From: Streptomyces sp. NBC_00306 | GTDB taxonomy: Bacteria; Actinomycetota; Actinomycetes; Streptomycetales; Streptomycetaceae | Direction of reading: 5' to 3' | Assembly: GCF_036169555.1 (NCBI RefSeq) | Contig: NZ_CP108032.1 | Span: 806,001-870,000, forward strand | Length of the DNA stretch: 64,000 bases | Shown: piece after piece, positions 1 through 7,898 of the stretch | Numbering within the stretch: the first letter of the stretch is position 1 | How the letters are laid out: the number at the start of each line of letters is the position of its first letter | Program-made: the position numbers and the translations under genes | The notes under the pieces: generated by a model | What the model saw: the letters and a program-made list of their open reading frames with translations, nothing else | The model's database searches: none | Told to the model about the DNA's origin: nothing

Positions 1-1386
1 GCCAACGTGCTGGCCGGCCGCTACCGGATCGACGACCTCGCCGGACGAGGCGGAGCCGCCGACGTGTACCGGGGTCTGGATCTGCGCCTGAGGCGTCCGG
101 TGGCCGTCAAGGTGTTCCGGCCCGGGGCTGATCCGGAGATGGAGGAACGCTTCGCCGACGAAGCGCTCCTGCTGGCCCGCCTTCAGCACCCCGGTCTGAT
201 CACGGTGTACGACACCGGGCACCACGAGGGTTCCGACTTCCTGGTCATGGAGCTGGTCCAGGGCGTCACTCTGCGGCGGCGCATCGCCTCCGGCCCGCGT
301 CCCCTTTCCTGGGTGTGCAGGTTCGGAGCCGCGCTCGCGGGAGCGTTGACCCATGTGCACGCCGCCGGAATCGTGCACCGCGACGTCAAGCCCGGCAACA
401 TCCTGCTCGACGCCGAGGACAAGCCGCACCTGACCGACTTCGGCATATCCCGGATGCTCGACACCCCCACGCACACCGAGCCGGGCGCACTGATCGGCAC
501 AGCGGCCTATCTCGCACCGGAGCAGGTGCTCGGCAAGGGCGCCGGAACGGCGGCGGACATCTACGCCATGGGCCTGGTGCTGCTGGAGTGCCTCAAGGGC
601 GAACTCGAGTACACGGGGACCCCGCTGGAAGCCGCGATAGCCCGACTGCACCGGCCTCCCGTCCTGCCCCCATCCCTCCCCCGCGCGATGGCGTCCCTGC
701 TGACCGCCATGACCTCCGTGGAGGACGCGGATCGACCGGACGCGCACGAGTGCGCGGCGGCACTGGAGTCACAGCGCCTGGACGCTCCCGAGGTCGCGCC
801 TCCCTCGCCCGCCCCGCGCCGGTTCGCCGTCCGCTCGCTCGGCTCGGGCGCGCACCGCAATGTCCTTCCCCGCCGCCGGGACGGCGCCCCGACCCACCGG
901 ATCGACGCCTCCGCCGTACCCGGGCCGACCCGGAGCCGGCGCCTGATAATGGCCGGCGCTGCCGCCCTCGCCGCCGTGCTCGGCACCACGCTCACGGCGG
1001 CGGACGGCGGTTCGGACGCGGGCCGCAGGCAGACGGCTGTCCCCCAGCCCGATCCCGTGCCGGAGCCCGAGTCCGCGCCCCGGCACGGGCGCCCCGGCAC
1101 ACCCGCGCCCGAGCCCGGAAGTGCGCCGGCGGCAGCGGGGCCGGCCGCCGCGCCCCGCGGTCCGGCCGGTGCCGTCGACCCCGCCCGCAGCGTGGCCCCC
1201 GCGGAACAGCTGCCGGTGGTCGGCTCCCGCACCTCGCTCCCGGGCGGACCCGGCGCTGTCCGGCCGCCCGCGTCCTTCGGTACACCGGAGTACGGATCGC
1301 CCGGGCACGGCCCGGAGAAGGATCACCGGTCGAAGAACCGGTCCGCCCGGTCGAAGGAGAAGGCGGGCAGGGGCACGCACGACTGA
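1..1386 (+). CDS. Membrane Ser/Thr protein kinase (PknB/Hanks type), 5' end at window edge
   Basis: Phosphorylates Ser/Thr of cytoplasmic targets; the C-terminus lies outside the membrane. Counting from the GTG at base 7, the kinase domain spans about residues 1-265, with the glycine loop near 12-17, Lys35 (AVKVF), the catalytic loop HRDVKPGN (Asp126) and DFG (144-146). A hydrophobic segment at about 314-332 anchors it, followed by roughly 125 residues rich in Pro, Ala and Gly and no PASTA repeats. The frame is open to base 1, so the true start may lie upstream (GxVLAGRYR is a usual beginning) or be this GTG. The substrate is unknown, and nothing adjacent points to one. A strong hairpin follows it, separating it from the convergent cold-shock gene. 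Confidence 0.9.
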   Translation, partial: ANVLAGRYRIDDLAGRGGAADVYRGLDLRLRRPVAVKVFRPGADPEMEERFADEALLLARLQHPGLITVYDTGHHEGSDFLVMELVQGVTLRRRIASGPRPLSWVCRFGAALAGALTHVHAAGIVHRDVKPGNILLDAEDKPHLTDFGISRMLDTPTHTEPGALIGTAAYLAPEQVLGKGAGTAADIYAMGLVLLECLKGELEYTGTPLEAAIARLHRPPVLPPSLPRAMASLLTAMTSVEDADRPDAHECAAALESQRLDAPEVAPPSPAPRRFAVRSLGSGAHRNVLPRRRDGAPTHRIDASAVPGPTRSRRLIMAGAAALAAVLGTTLTAADGGSDAGRRQTAVPQPDPVPEPESAPRHGRPGTPAPEPGSAPAAAGPAAAPRGPAGAVDPARSVAPAEQLPVVGSRTSLPGGPGAVRPPASFGTPEYGSPGHGPEKDHRSKNRSARSKEKAGRGTHD

Positions 1387-1464
1387 CGCCCTCTCACGTA
1401 CCGGAGAGCCCCACGCGACCCACCGGGCCCGGTCACGCCTGGGAGCACTGCCCCACGACACACC

Positions 1465-1499
1465 GGTGCCCCGCCCCCGGAAGCCGGGAACGGGGCACC
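1465..1499. terminator. Strong hairpin, likely bidirectional terminator
   Basis: A perfect 9-bp outer stem (GGTGCCCCG / CGGGGCACC) encloses a second CCCGG/CCGGG stem. It lies between the convergent kinase and cold-shock genes and would serve both. There is no long T-run, as is common for Streptomyces terminators. Confidence 0.75.
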
Positions 1500-1519
1500 C
1501 TCTTGCACCTTCAGGCGAC

Positions 1520-1723
1520 TCAGACGGGGGTGATGTTCTCCGCCTGCGGGCCCTTCTGGCCCTGCGTGATGTCGAAGGAGACCTGCTGGCCCTCCTGGAG
1601 CTCACGGAAGCCCGTCGCGTTGATGTTGGAGTAGTGGGCGAAGACGTCCGGACCGCCACCGTCCTGGGCGATGAAGCCGAAGCCCTTCTCCGCGTTGAAC
1701 CACTTCACCGTACCGCTGGCCAT
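1520..1723 (-). CDS. Cold-shock protein, CspA/CspD-like (67 aa)
   Basis: Small single OB-fold RNA chaperone that binds single-stranded nucleic acid. It begins [18 protein letters not shown] and carries both RNA-binding motifs, RNP1 (KGFGFI) and RNP2 (VFAHYS). The start is fixed by GGAGG five bases before the ATG; an in-frame upstream extension lacks coding character. At 67 residues it is the standard bacterial CSD length. About 250 bases separate it from the upstream sigma-factor gene on the same strand, leaving room for its own promoter and a long leader of the kind known to control cold-shock mRNAs; I cannot prove the leader from sequence alone. Confidence 0.95.
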   Translation of the reverse strand: MASGTVKWFNAEKGFGFIAQDGGGPDVFAHYSNINATGFRELQEGQQVSFDITQGQKGPQAENITPV

Positions 1724-1812
1724 TTGTCCTCCAAGGACTTGACGTCGGCTCCGCACCTTGCGGAAGCCGGAGGTGATCGCCCTGGTCCTCAGGCACTCTG
1801 AACAGCAAGACG

Positions 1813-1826
1813 CCCGTGAACACGGG
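1813..1826. terminator. Small perfect hairpin between sigma factor and csp
   Basis: CCCGTG-AA-CACGGG, a 6-bp stem with a 2-base loop, downstream of the sigma-factor stop and upstream of csp, both on the minus strand. It may terminate the sigma transcript or be part of the csp leader. Confidence 0.4.
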
Positions 1827-1978
1827 GCTCACGGACGTTGGATACTTGGAACCACGACAGCTGACGCTGACGCTACACCGCTCCCCACCGGCCTGCCCAG
1901 CAACCTGATCAAGTTCGTGCGGCCAAGGCGTGTCTTTCGGACGGCCGGTGGGGGTGACGCGGTGCGTACGACTGCCAG

Positions 1979-2878
1979 TCAGCCGGTGAGCAGCCCGGTA
2001 CGGAGCTTCGTCAGCGTGCGGGCGAGAAGACGCGATACGTGCATCTGGGAGATGCCGAGCTCCTCGCCGATGCGTGCCTGCGTGAGCTCCTGGCCGAAGC
2101 GCATCTCGATGATGGTGCGCTCCCGGTCGTCGAGCTGTTCGAGCAGCGGAGCGAGGGAGTGCAGGTTCTCCAGCAGGTCCATGGCGGGGTCGTCGTCGCC
2201 GATGCCGTCGACGACGGTGCGGCCCCCGTCGCTGGAGTCCTCGTCACCCGCGGTCGGTGTGTCGATCGAGTCCGCGATGTAGCCGTTGGCGGCGACGAGG
2301 CCCTCGATGATCTCGTCCTCCGTGAGATCGAGGTGGTCGGCCAGCTCCTTCACGGTGGGGTCGCGATCCAGCCGGTTCGCGAGCTCCTCCTTGGCCTTGG
2401 CCAGTTCGACACGGAGCTCCTGAAGGCGGCGCGGCACATGCACCGCCCAGGTGCTGTCGCGGAAGAAGCGCTTGATCTCCCCCACGATGTAGGGGATGGC
2501 GAAGGACGAGAACTCGACCTCGCGGGACAGCTCGAACCGGTCGATCGCCTTGATCAGGCCGATCGTGCCGACCTGGGTGATGTCCTCCATCTCGCCGTCA
2601 CCCCGGTTGCGGAACCGGCGCACCGCGAACTTGACGAGCGAGAGGTTCATCTCGATCAGGGTGTTGCGCGCGTACTGGTACTCGGGAGTGCCCTCCTCGA
2701 GCACCTGGAGCTGATCGAAGAACAGCTTCGACAGCTGCCGGGCATCCTTGGGAGCGATCTTGCCCGCATCCTCGATCCACGGGAGGGCGTCGGCTCCGCT
2801 GCCGGTCACGTCCGTAGACGCCCCGGCAGCGTCGAGGTCCTGAGCCGAAGCGCCGGTCAACTGAGTCGAGAAAGTCAC
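1979..2878 (-). CDS. RNA polymerase sigma factor, SigB/SigF/SigG family (299 aa)
   Basis: Alternative sigma-70 family factor of the stress/sporulation class. Region 2 (NTLIEMNLSLVKFAVRRFRN... QVGTIGLIKAIDRFE), region 3 (about 170-225) and region 4 with a C-terminal HTH (ARIGEELGISQMHVSRLLART) are all present. The GTG start (VTFSTQ) is chosen because GAGGTG precedes it by five bases; the roughly 75 residues upstream in frame are not protein-like. Streptomyces encode about nine paralogues, usually controlled by RsbW-type anti-sigma factors and antagonists. No anti-sigma gene is adjacent, so its partner must be elsewhere. The SpoIIE-type phosphatases at about 5.3 and 13.7 kb belong to families that act on such antagonists, but a link is inference. 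Confidence 0.93.
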   Translation of the reverse strand: MTFSTQLTGASAQDLDAAGASTDVTGSGADALPWIEDAGKIAPKDARQLSKLFFDQLQVLEEGTPEYQYARNTLIEMNLSLVKFAVRRFRNRGDGEMEDITQVGTIGLIKAIDRFELSREVEFSSFAIPYIVGEIKRFFRDSTWAVHVPRRLQELRVELAKAKEELANRLDRDPTVKELADHLDLTEDEIIEGLVAANGYIADSIDTPTAGDEDSSDGGRTVVDGIGDDDPAMDLLENLHSLAPLLEQLDDRERTIIEMRFGQELTQARIGEELGISQMHVSRLLARTLTKLRTGLLTG

Positions 2879-3021
2879 AACTTCACCTCGGGGTGGGGGC
2901 CATGTCTGACGACCGCCTGCCCACTCGACACACATCCACACTGTTGCCGCTCGACAACTTTTCGCTGAATGCACATGAGGGTGACCGCCGCGCCCCGTCG
3001 CGCGCCCTCTAGCCTGTACGG

Positions 3022-3429
3022 ATGAGCCGCCTGCTGCACCTGGACCGGTCCCTCGAAGACCTTGAAGGCGAGCGCTGGCCGGAGCCGTCTGCCGGGACCA
3101 CACGCCTGGTCAGGACGGTGCACGCCCTGCGGCGGGTGAAGGTCGGAGCGCTCACGGTGGACGACCTCCGCACCCTGATCGCGCAGGATGTGGGCCTGCC
3201 CTTCCTCCTCCCCGTGGCGCTCGACGTGTTGCGCGACGATCCGCTGGCCGAAGGCAGGTACTACGAGGGCGATCTCCTGTCGGTGGTGATGCGGAAGAGC
3301 CCCGCCACGTGGTCGATGTTCCCCGACCTCCGCCGGGAACTGGTGGCCGTCGTGTCGTCGCTGCCCGAGGTGCCCGAGGAGCTGACGACCGAGGTCGGGC
3401 GGTTCCTGGACCGAGCGGATCGCCCCTGA
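3022..3429 (+). CDS. CdiI-like contact-dependent inhibition immunity family protein (135 aa)
   Basis: Small protein beginning MSRLLHLDRSLEDLEGERWP, with a Leu/Val-rich core (RTVHALRRVKVGALTVDDLRTLI...LPFLLPVALDVL) and a GRYYEGDLL motif. This matches a family annotated in actinomycetes as contact-dependent growth inhibition immunity proteins; assignment is from memory of the family. Immunity proteins bind and neutralise a cognate toxin domain, but no toxin or secretion gene is nearby, so it is an orphan. No Shine-Dalgarno is visible, and a TAGCCT -10-like box ends seven bases before the ATG, suggesting a leaderless mRNA. A 24-bp perfect palindrome follows. Confidence 0.75.
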   Translation: MSRLLHLDRSLEDLEGERWPEPSAGTTRLVRTVHALRRVKVGALTVDDLRTLIAQDVGLPFLLPVALDVLRDDPLAEGRYYEGDLLSVVMRKSPATWSMFPDLRRELVAVVSSLPEVPEELTTEVGRFLDRADRP

Positions 3430-3459
3430 CGCCCAGCGGCTCCGGGTCGCCCCTGCCAC

Positions 3460-3483
3460 CACGGCCGCTCCGGAGCGGCCGTG
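3460..3483. terminator. 24-bp perfect palindrome, probable terminator
   Basis: CACGGCCGCTCC is followed directly by its exact reverse complement. It lies 30 bases after the stop of the immunity-like gene and just before the tandem repeat and IS relic. A terminator is most likely; an IS insertion target is also possible. Confidence 0.65.
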
Positions 3484-3488
3484 ACGCT

Positions 3489-3549
3489 CCGGCCGCCGCG
3501 GACGGGCCGAGACTCGATCCGACCGCCGCGGACCAGGCCGAGAATCGAT
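3489..3549. repeat. Two tandem imperfect copies of a 30/31-bp unit
   Basis: Unit 1 (3489-3518) and unit 2 (3519-3549) share CCG(G/A)CCGCCGCGGAC, then GGCCGAGA and TCGAT. They sit between the palindrome and the point where transposase homology begins, in DNA that encodes nothing recognisable. Confidence 0.7.
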
Positions 3550-3585
3550 CCCGCCGCCTCGTGCCCGACGCGTCCGAGGCGCCAC

Positions 3586-4647
3586 GCCGATGTCCTGGCC
3601 CTGGGCGACGAGGTGACCTGGGGCATCGACCTGGCCGACGGCGGTGCCGCCCTGGCCATCACGATCCTGTTCAACCACGACCAGCCGGTGCACTATCTGT
3701 CCGGCCGGGCCATCCATCGCGCCTCCGAGAGCTACCGCGGCGAAGGCAAGACCGACGCCAAGGACGCCGCCGTCATCGCCGACCAGGCCCGCATCCGCCG
3801 CGACCTGCACCCCTTACGCACCAGCGACGAGACCGTCACCGACCTCAAGATCCTCACCGGCCGTCGCACCGATTTGGTCGCCGACCGCACCCGCACCGTC
3901 AACCGGCTCCGCGCCCAACTCACCGACATCTTCCCCGGCCTGGAGCGGGCTCTGGACTTGACCAACACCGGCCCGCTCATGCTGCTGACCGGCTACCAGA
4001 CCCCGGCCTCCCTCCGCCGGACAGGCAAGAAGAGGCTCGAGACCTGGCTGCGCAACCGCAAGGTCCTCCGCTCTGACCGGCTCGCCGAGACAGCTCTGGA
4101 GGCCGCCGGGCGCCAGCACACAAGCCTGCCCGGCGAGAAACTGACCGCCCAGATGGTGCACACGCTCGCGCGGGAAGTGATGGCCCTCAACCAGCAGGTC
4201 GCCGAGCTCGACAAGGCGATCGAGGCCCGGTTTCGCGAACATCGGGATTTCGAAGTGATCACCAGCATGCCCGGCCTGGGCGTGATACTCGGTGCCGAGT
4301 TCCTGGCCGCGACCGGCGGCGACATGAGTCTCTTCGGCACACCTGACCGCCTCGCCGGCTTCGGCGGCGTTGCTCCCGTTCCCCGCGACTCGGGCAAGAT
4401 CAGCGGCAACCTCCGTCGCCCACGACGCTACAACCGCCGACTCCAACGAGTTTTCTACATCTCCGCGTTGTTCAGCATCCGTCACTGCGAGGACTCCCGC
4501 CGGTTTTACGAACGCAAGCGAGCCGAAGGCAAGCACCACATCCAGGCCGTCCTCGCCCTGGCCCGCCGCCGGGTCAACGTCCTCTGGGCCCTCCTGCGCG
4601 ATGGACGGACTTACGAAGCCGTGCCGCCCACCGTTCTCGCAGCTTGA
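3586..4647 (+). pseudogene. IS110/IS1111-type transposase, N-terminus missing
   Basis: DEDD-type recombinase. The surviving part has the RuvC-like segment (GDEVTWGIDLADGG, then GKTDAKDAAVIADQAR with its DxxD pair) and the C-terminal transposase_20 region (ITSMPGLGVILGAEFLA...FGGVAPVPRDSGK). The first catalytic Asp, normally in an N-terminal GIDxGK-type motif, is absent. The frame continues upstream to 3481, but those 35 residues come from unrelated repeat DNA, so the protein should be inactive. A TTA codon at 3814-3816 (HPLRT), rare in Streptomyces, is present. The rest has no frameshift, so the truncation looks fairly recent. Confidence 0.85.
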
Positions 4648-4660
4648 CAAACAGCATTAG
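3586..4660 (+). mobile_element. IS110-family insertion sequence, 5'-truncated relic
   Basis: Transposase homology starts abruptly near 3586 and runs to the stop at 4647. A short A/T-richer tail (TTGACAAACAGCATTAG) likely marks the right end, just before the stop of the neighbouring VOC gene. The left end and first ~45 codons are gone. IS110 elements lack classical terminal inverted repeats, so exact boundaries cannot be set. Confidence 0.75.
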
Positions 4661-4663
4661 GAA

Positions 4664-5125
4664 TCAGTGCACGCAGAATTCGTTGCCCTCCGGGTCCGTC
4701 ATGACCACCCACTCCCCCGACGGTTCCTTGATGTGGGTCTGGACCTGGGCGCCGAGAGCCCGCAGGCGCTGCACCTCGCTGTCCCGCTCGCCGGCCGGGC
4801 CGTGCAGGTCGATGTGGAGACGGTTCTTGGCCGTCTTCTCGGGCTGCGGCACGCGGTTGAAGAGCAGCCGGCGGCCCAGGCCCGCGCCGCTCTCCGGGTC
4901 GTGCGGGTCCTCGGGGTGGCGTACCGCCGCCGCGTCACGCCAGCCGTGCCGGTCATGGCGATCGACCACGATCTCGGCCGGGATGGCGCCGAGGCCGAGG
5001 AGCTTGTCGATCAGGACGCTGTGGTCCTCGACCGTGTAGTGCAGCGCGGCCGCCCAGAAGTCGGCCTGTGCGTGCGGATCGTCGGCGTCGACGACGAGCT
5101 TCCAGTGCATCGGAGTGGGAGTCAT
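4664..5125 (-). CDS. VOC-superfamily (glyoxalase-like) protein, 153 aa
   Basis: Begins MTPTPMHWKLVVDADDPHAQADFWAAALHY, a standard opening of the Glyoxalase_6-type vicinal oxygen chelate fold. Two beta-alpha-beta modules follow, with RLHIDLHGP and VVMTDPEGNEFCVH at the C-terminus. Such proteins are metal-dependent lyases/dioxygenases or resistance proteins; this subgroup has no known substrate. The ATG is preferred over a GTG three codons upstream because GGTG lies just ahead of it. Its stop codon lies within a few bases of the IS110 relic, so the element inserted immediately 3' of the gene without damaging it. Confidence 0.85.
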   Translation of the reverse strand: MTPTPMHWKLVVDADDPHAQADFWAAALHYTVEDHSVLIDKLLGLGAIPAEIVVDRHDRHGWRDAAAVRHPEDPHDPESGAGLGRRLLFNRVPQPEKTAKNRLHIDLHGPAGERDSEVQRLRALGAQVQTHIKEPSGEWVVMTDPEGNEFCVH

Positions 5126-5274
5126 GCTCACCACTTATAGGCCCCGGCACCGACATCCGCGAGGAACCCGGGATCTCCGACCCCACGGACCCGCGCGTGT
5201 GACACTCCCCGGAGGTACATCGCCCCGGCAAGGCCGGACCGCCCCGGTCGTAGGATGGACTCCTTTCCGCAGAA

Positions 5275-6462
5275 ATGGGACATGTGAAGGCTGACAGACC
5301 CGGCGGGGTGGAGCGTCAGCTCCGCGACGCCGCACCCCACGCGCTGTTCGACGTCGCCCGCGCGCTGATCGAGGGGCGCTTCGACGCGGTGACGGTCGAC
5401 CTCCTCATGGCGGACTACGCCATGACCAGTCTCCAGCCCGTGGCGAAACTGCCGCGCACGACCACACCCCTGCCTCTGAACTCCAGCGCCGCCGGCCGCG
5501 CCTTCGGAGCACAGGAGCCGCACATGGTCGCCGAGACCGGCAACCGCGCTCCGACCGTGACGGTCCACCTGCCGGTGAGTGTCCGCGGTGACCGCCTGGG
5601 GGTGCTGAGCGTGACCCTGCCCGGTACGGAGCCCGGTCCCGCGACCGTCGAAGCGCTTCAGGAGATCGCCGACGCCCTGGCTCACGAGATCATGGTGGCC
5701 GAGCGCGACACGGACGTGTTCCTGCTGGCCCGGCGGGCCGAGCGGCTCACTCTGGCCGCCGAGATGCAGTGGCAGCTGCTCCCGGGCCGCTCCTGCTCGC
5801 GCACCGAGTACAGCATCGGCGCCCAGCTGGAGCCGGCGTACGCCATCTACGGGGACAACTTCGACTGGTCCGCCTCCGCCGACCACCTCACGCTGAGCGC
5901 CAACAACGGCATGGGCGAGGGGATCGATGCCGCGCTGCTCACCAATCTGGCGGTGAACGCTCTGCGCAACGCACGCCGCGCCGGTCTGAGCCTGATCGGT
6001 CAGGCGTCCCTGGCCGATCAGGCGGTCTACGGCCAGCACGCCGGCCGGCAGTACCTGTCCATGCTCCTGTTCCGCTTCCATCTGCCGACCGGCAGGGCCG
6101 AGGTCATCGACGCCGGGTCGCCGCGGGTGTGGCGCATGCGCCAGGGCGTCGTCGAGCCGGTGGAACTGGAGGCGCAGCTGCCGCTCGGCATGTTCGAGGA
6201 CACGGACTATACACCGCAGCATTTTCAGGTCGAGCCGGGCGACCGGCTCCTCTTCGTCAGCGACGGGGTCTACGACGTGCCCTCGCCGAGCGGCGAACGC
6301 TACAGCGAGCGCGCCCTGATCAGGGCCGTGCGCGACACCCGGCTGCTGCCGCCGTCCCAGGTACCGCGGGCGGTACTGGAAGAGCTCGCCGGCCATCGCG
6401 GCCCCGGCCCCTCCGAGGACGACGCCATGGTCGTCTGCCTCGACTGGCACGGCCGTCCCTGA
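5275..6462 (+). CDS. GAF-like/SpoIIE-type PP2C phosphatase with altered metal site (395 aa)
   Basis: N-terminal GAF-like sensor (about 20-150), then a SpoIIE/PP2C domain (about 165-393). These phosphatases usually dephosphorylate anti-sigma antagonists. Asp194 (YGDNFDW), Asp330 (VSDGVYD) and the terminal Asp382-Asp383 are present. However, the motif normally written GDVxGHG reads NNGMGEG, replacing a metal-binding Asp with Asn211. Activity is therefore uncertain; a Mg/Mn phosphatase with changed metal need or a sensor pseudo-phosphatase are both possible. Start ATG at 5275; a GTG three codons on is an alternative. It stands alone, so partner anti-sigma components are unknown. Confidence 0.85.
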   Translation: MGHVKADRPGGVERQLRDAAPHALFDVARALIEGRFDAVTVDLLMADYAMTSLQPVAKLPRTTTPLPLNSSAAGRAFGAQEPHMVAETGNRAPTVTVHLPVSVRGDRLGVLSVTLPGTEPGPATVEALQEIADALAHEIMVAERDTDVFLLARRAERLTLAAEMQWQLLPGRSCSRTEYSIGAQLEPAYAIYGDNFDWSASADHLTLSANNGMGEGIDAALLTNLAVNALRNARRAGLSLIGQASLADQAVYGQHAGRQYLSMLLFRFHLPTGRAEVIDAGSPRVWRMRQGVVEPVELEAQLPLGMFEDTDYTPQHFQVEPGDRLLFVSDGVYDVPSPSGERYSERALIRAVRDTRLLPPSQVPRAVLEELAGHRGPGPSEDDAMVVCLDWHGRP

Positions 6463-6721
6463 CGGCTCACAGCAGGTCACCCGGCTGATATCGGGCCTGT
6501 GGCACGAACGCCCACGGCTCCTCGTCCTCGCACCTCCCGGAACCGCTCTCGTGCTCCAGCCCGTGGAACCCCGCGGCTGCTCGCTCAGGTCCCGACGGGG
6601 AACCGCAGCACCCGCAGGTGGCGCGAAATGACGGGGCAACGGCGCCCGCACCTCCACCTGCACGGATACCGGAGCCGGACGGGTCGATGAGCCGGCTGAC
6701 CATTTTCGGCACAATCGCGGT

Positions 6722-7858
6722 ATGAGGATCACTCCACGGGAACTCAACCGGTCCACGCTCGGCAGACAGCTGCTTCTGCGGCGGGAGCCGTTGGGTGCCG
6801 TCGACGCGGTCCGTCGTCTCGTCGCACTCCAGGCACAGCACGCCGCGTCGCCGTATCTCGCGTTGTGGAACCGGCTCAGCGGATTCGACCCGGCCGACCT
6901 CGACGCCGCCTTCGGTGAGCGGGCGATCGTGAAAGCGACGCTGGTACGGATCACCCTGCACGCCGTCCACCGGGACGACTACCGGTCGTTCCGCGAGGCC
7001 ATGCATCCGACGCTGCGTGCCGCCCGGCTCAACTCCCGCTTCACCGCGAGCGGGTTGTCGCCCGACGACGCGGACGCACTGGTCCCGGAACTGCTGACCT
7101 TCGCGGACCGGCCGCGCACGACCGCCGAGATGGAAGCCTGGCTCGAAGCACGGATCGGTGTGCCGCCGAAGTCCGGCGCGTGGTGGGGACTGCGGTCGTA
7201 CGCACCCCTGGTGCACGCCCCCACCGGAGGGCCGTGGTCGTTCGGGCTCCGCCCGTCCTACGTCGCGTCGGGGACCCGGCCGGCGCTCGACCCGCACACG
7301 TCCGCCGCCTCGCTCCAGACGCTGGTCCGCCGCTATCTGGAAGGGTTCGGGCCGGCGTCGGTGGCGGACATCGCGCAGTTCGCCACGGTTGCGCGCGCGA
7401 GGGCCCGTGAGGCGGTGGGCGCGCTCTCCGACATCCTGGAGGAGTGGGAAGGGCCGGACGGCAAGGCCCTGTTCGACATCCCCGGCGCCCCGCGCCCGGC
7501 GGCCGACACCCCGGCACCGCCCCGGCTGATGGCCATGTGGGACAGCGTCCTGCTGGCGTACGCCGACCGCAGCCGCATCATCCCGCCGCCATACCGGCCC
7601 CTGGTCATCCGGGTGAACGGTGACGTCCTGCCCACCCTGCTGGTCGACGGCTACGTGGCCGGCGTGTGGCGCCCCGTGGAGGGAGGCATCGAGGCGACGG
7701 CCTTCCACACCCTCCCGGCCGCCGTCTGGGACGAACTCGCCGCGGAGGCCAAGGGTTTGGTGGCGCTGCTGGCCGACCGCGACGCGCAGGTCTACCGCCG
7801 GTACGCGGGATGGTGGGCCGGGTTGCCGAGCGCCGAGGTCCGGGTGCTCCCCGGGTAG
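6722..7858 (+). CDS. AlkZ-like winged-helix (HTH_42) DNA glycosylase family protein (378 aa)
   Basis: Belongs to the HTH_42/AlkZ superfamily of DNA glycosylases that act on alkylated or crosslinked bases. It opens RITPRELNRSTLGRQLLL, and the catalytic-type Gln-x-Gln motif is present as LVALQAQHA (Gln37, Gln39 here), followed by SPYLALWNRL. The winged-helix modules and the typical C-terminal WDSVLLAYADRSRIIPP segment are complete. AlkZ, from the azinomycin B producer, unhooks interstrand crosslinks; housekeeping homologues are thought to protect against alkylation. No biosynthetic cluster is nearby, so a general repair role is more likely than self-resistance. A second superfamily member lies about 4 kb downstream. 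Confidence 0.88.
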   Translation: MRITPRELNRSTLGRQLLLRREPLGAVDAVRRLVALQAQHAASPYLALWNRLSGFDPADLDAAFGERAIVKATLVRITLHAVHRDDYRSFREAMHPTLRAARLNSRFTASGLSPDDADALVPELLTFADRPRTTAEMEAWLEARIGVPPKSGAWWGLRSYAPLVHAPTGGPWSFGLRPSYVASGTRPALDPHTSAASLQTLVRRYLEGFGPASVADIAQFATVARARAREAVGALSDILEEWEGPDGKALFDIPGAPRPAADTPAPPRLMAMWDSVLLAYADRSRIIPPPYRPLVIRVNGDVLPTLLVDGYVAGVWRPVEGGIEATAFHTLPAAVWDELAAEAKGLVALLADRDAQVYRRYAGWWAGLPSAEVRVLPG

Positions 7859-7898
7859 CGACACCGATCGCCCGCGTCCGGACCGGAACCGGGCGCGG

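Noticed and set aside
1121..1801. Plus-strand open frame across the kinase 3' end and csp
   Set aside because: Arg-rich shadow of the kinase frame and antisense to the cold-shock gene; crosses a strong terminator hairpin.
5128..6954. Long minus-strand open frame (about 600 codons) opposite the PP2C gene
   Set aside because: It is antisense to a clear phosphatase and winged-helix gene, shows no domain and arises from high GC content.
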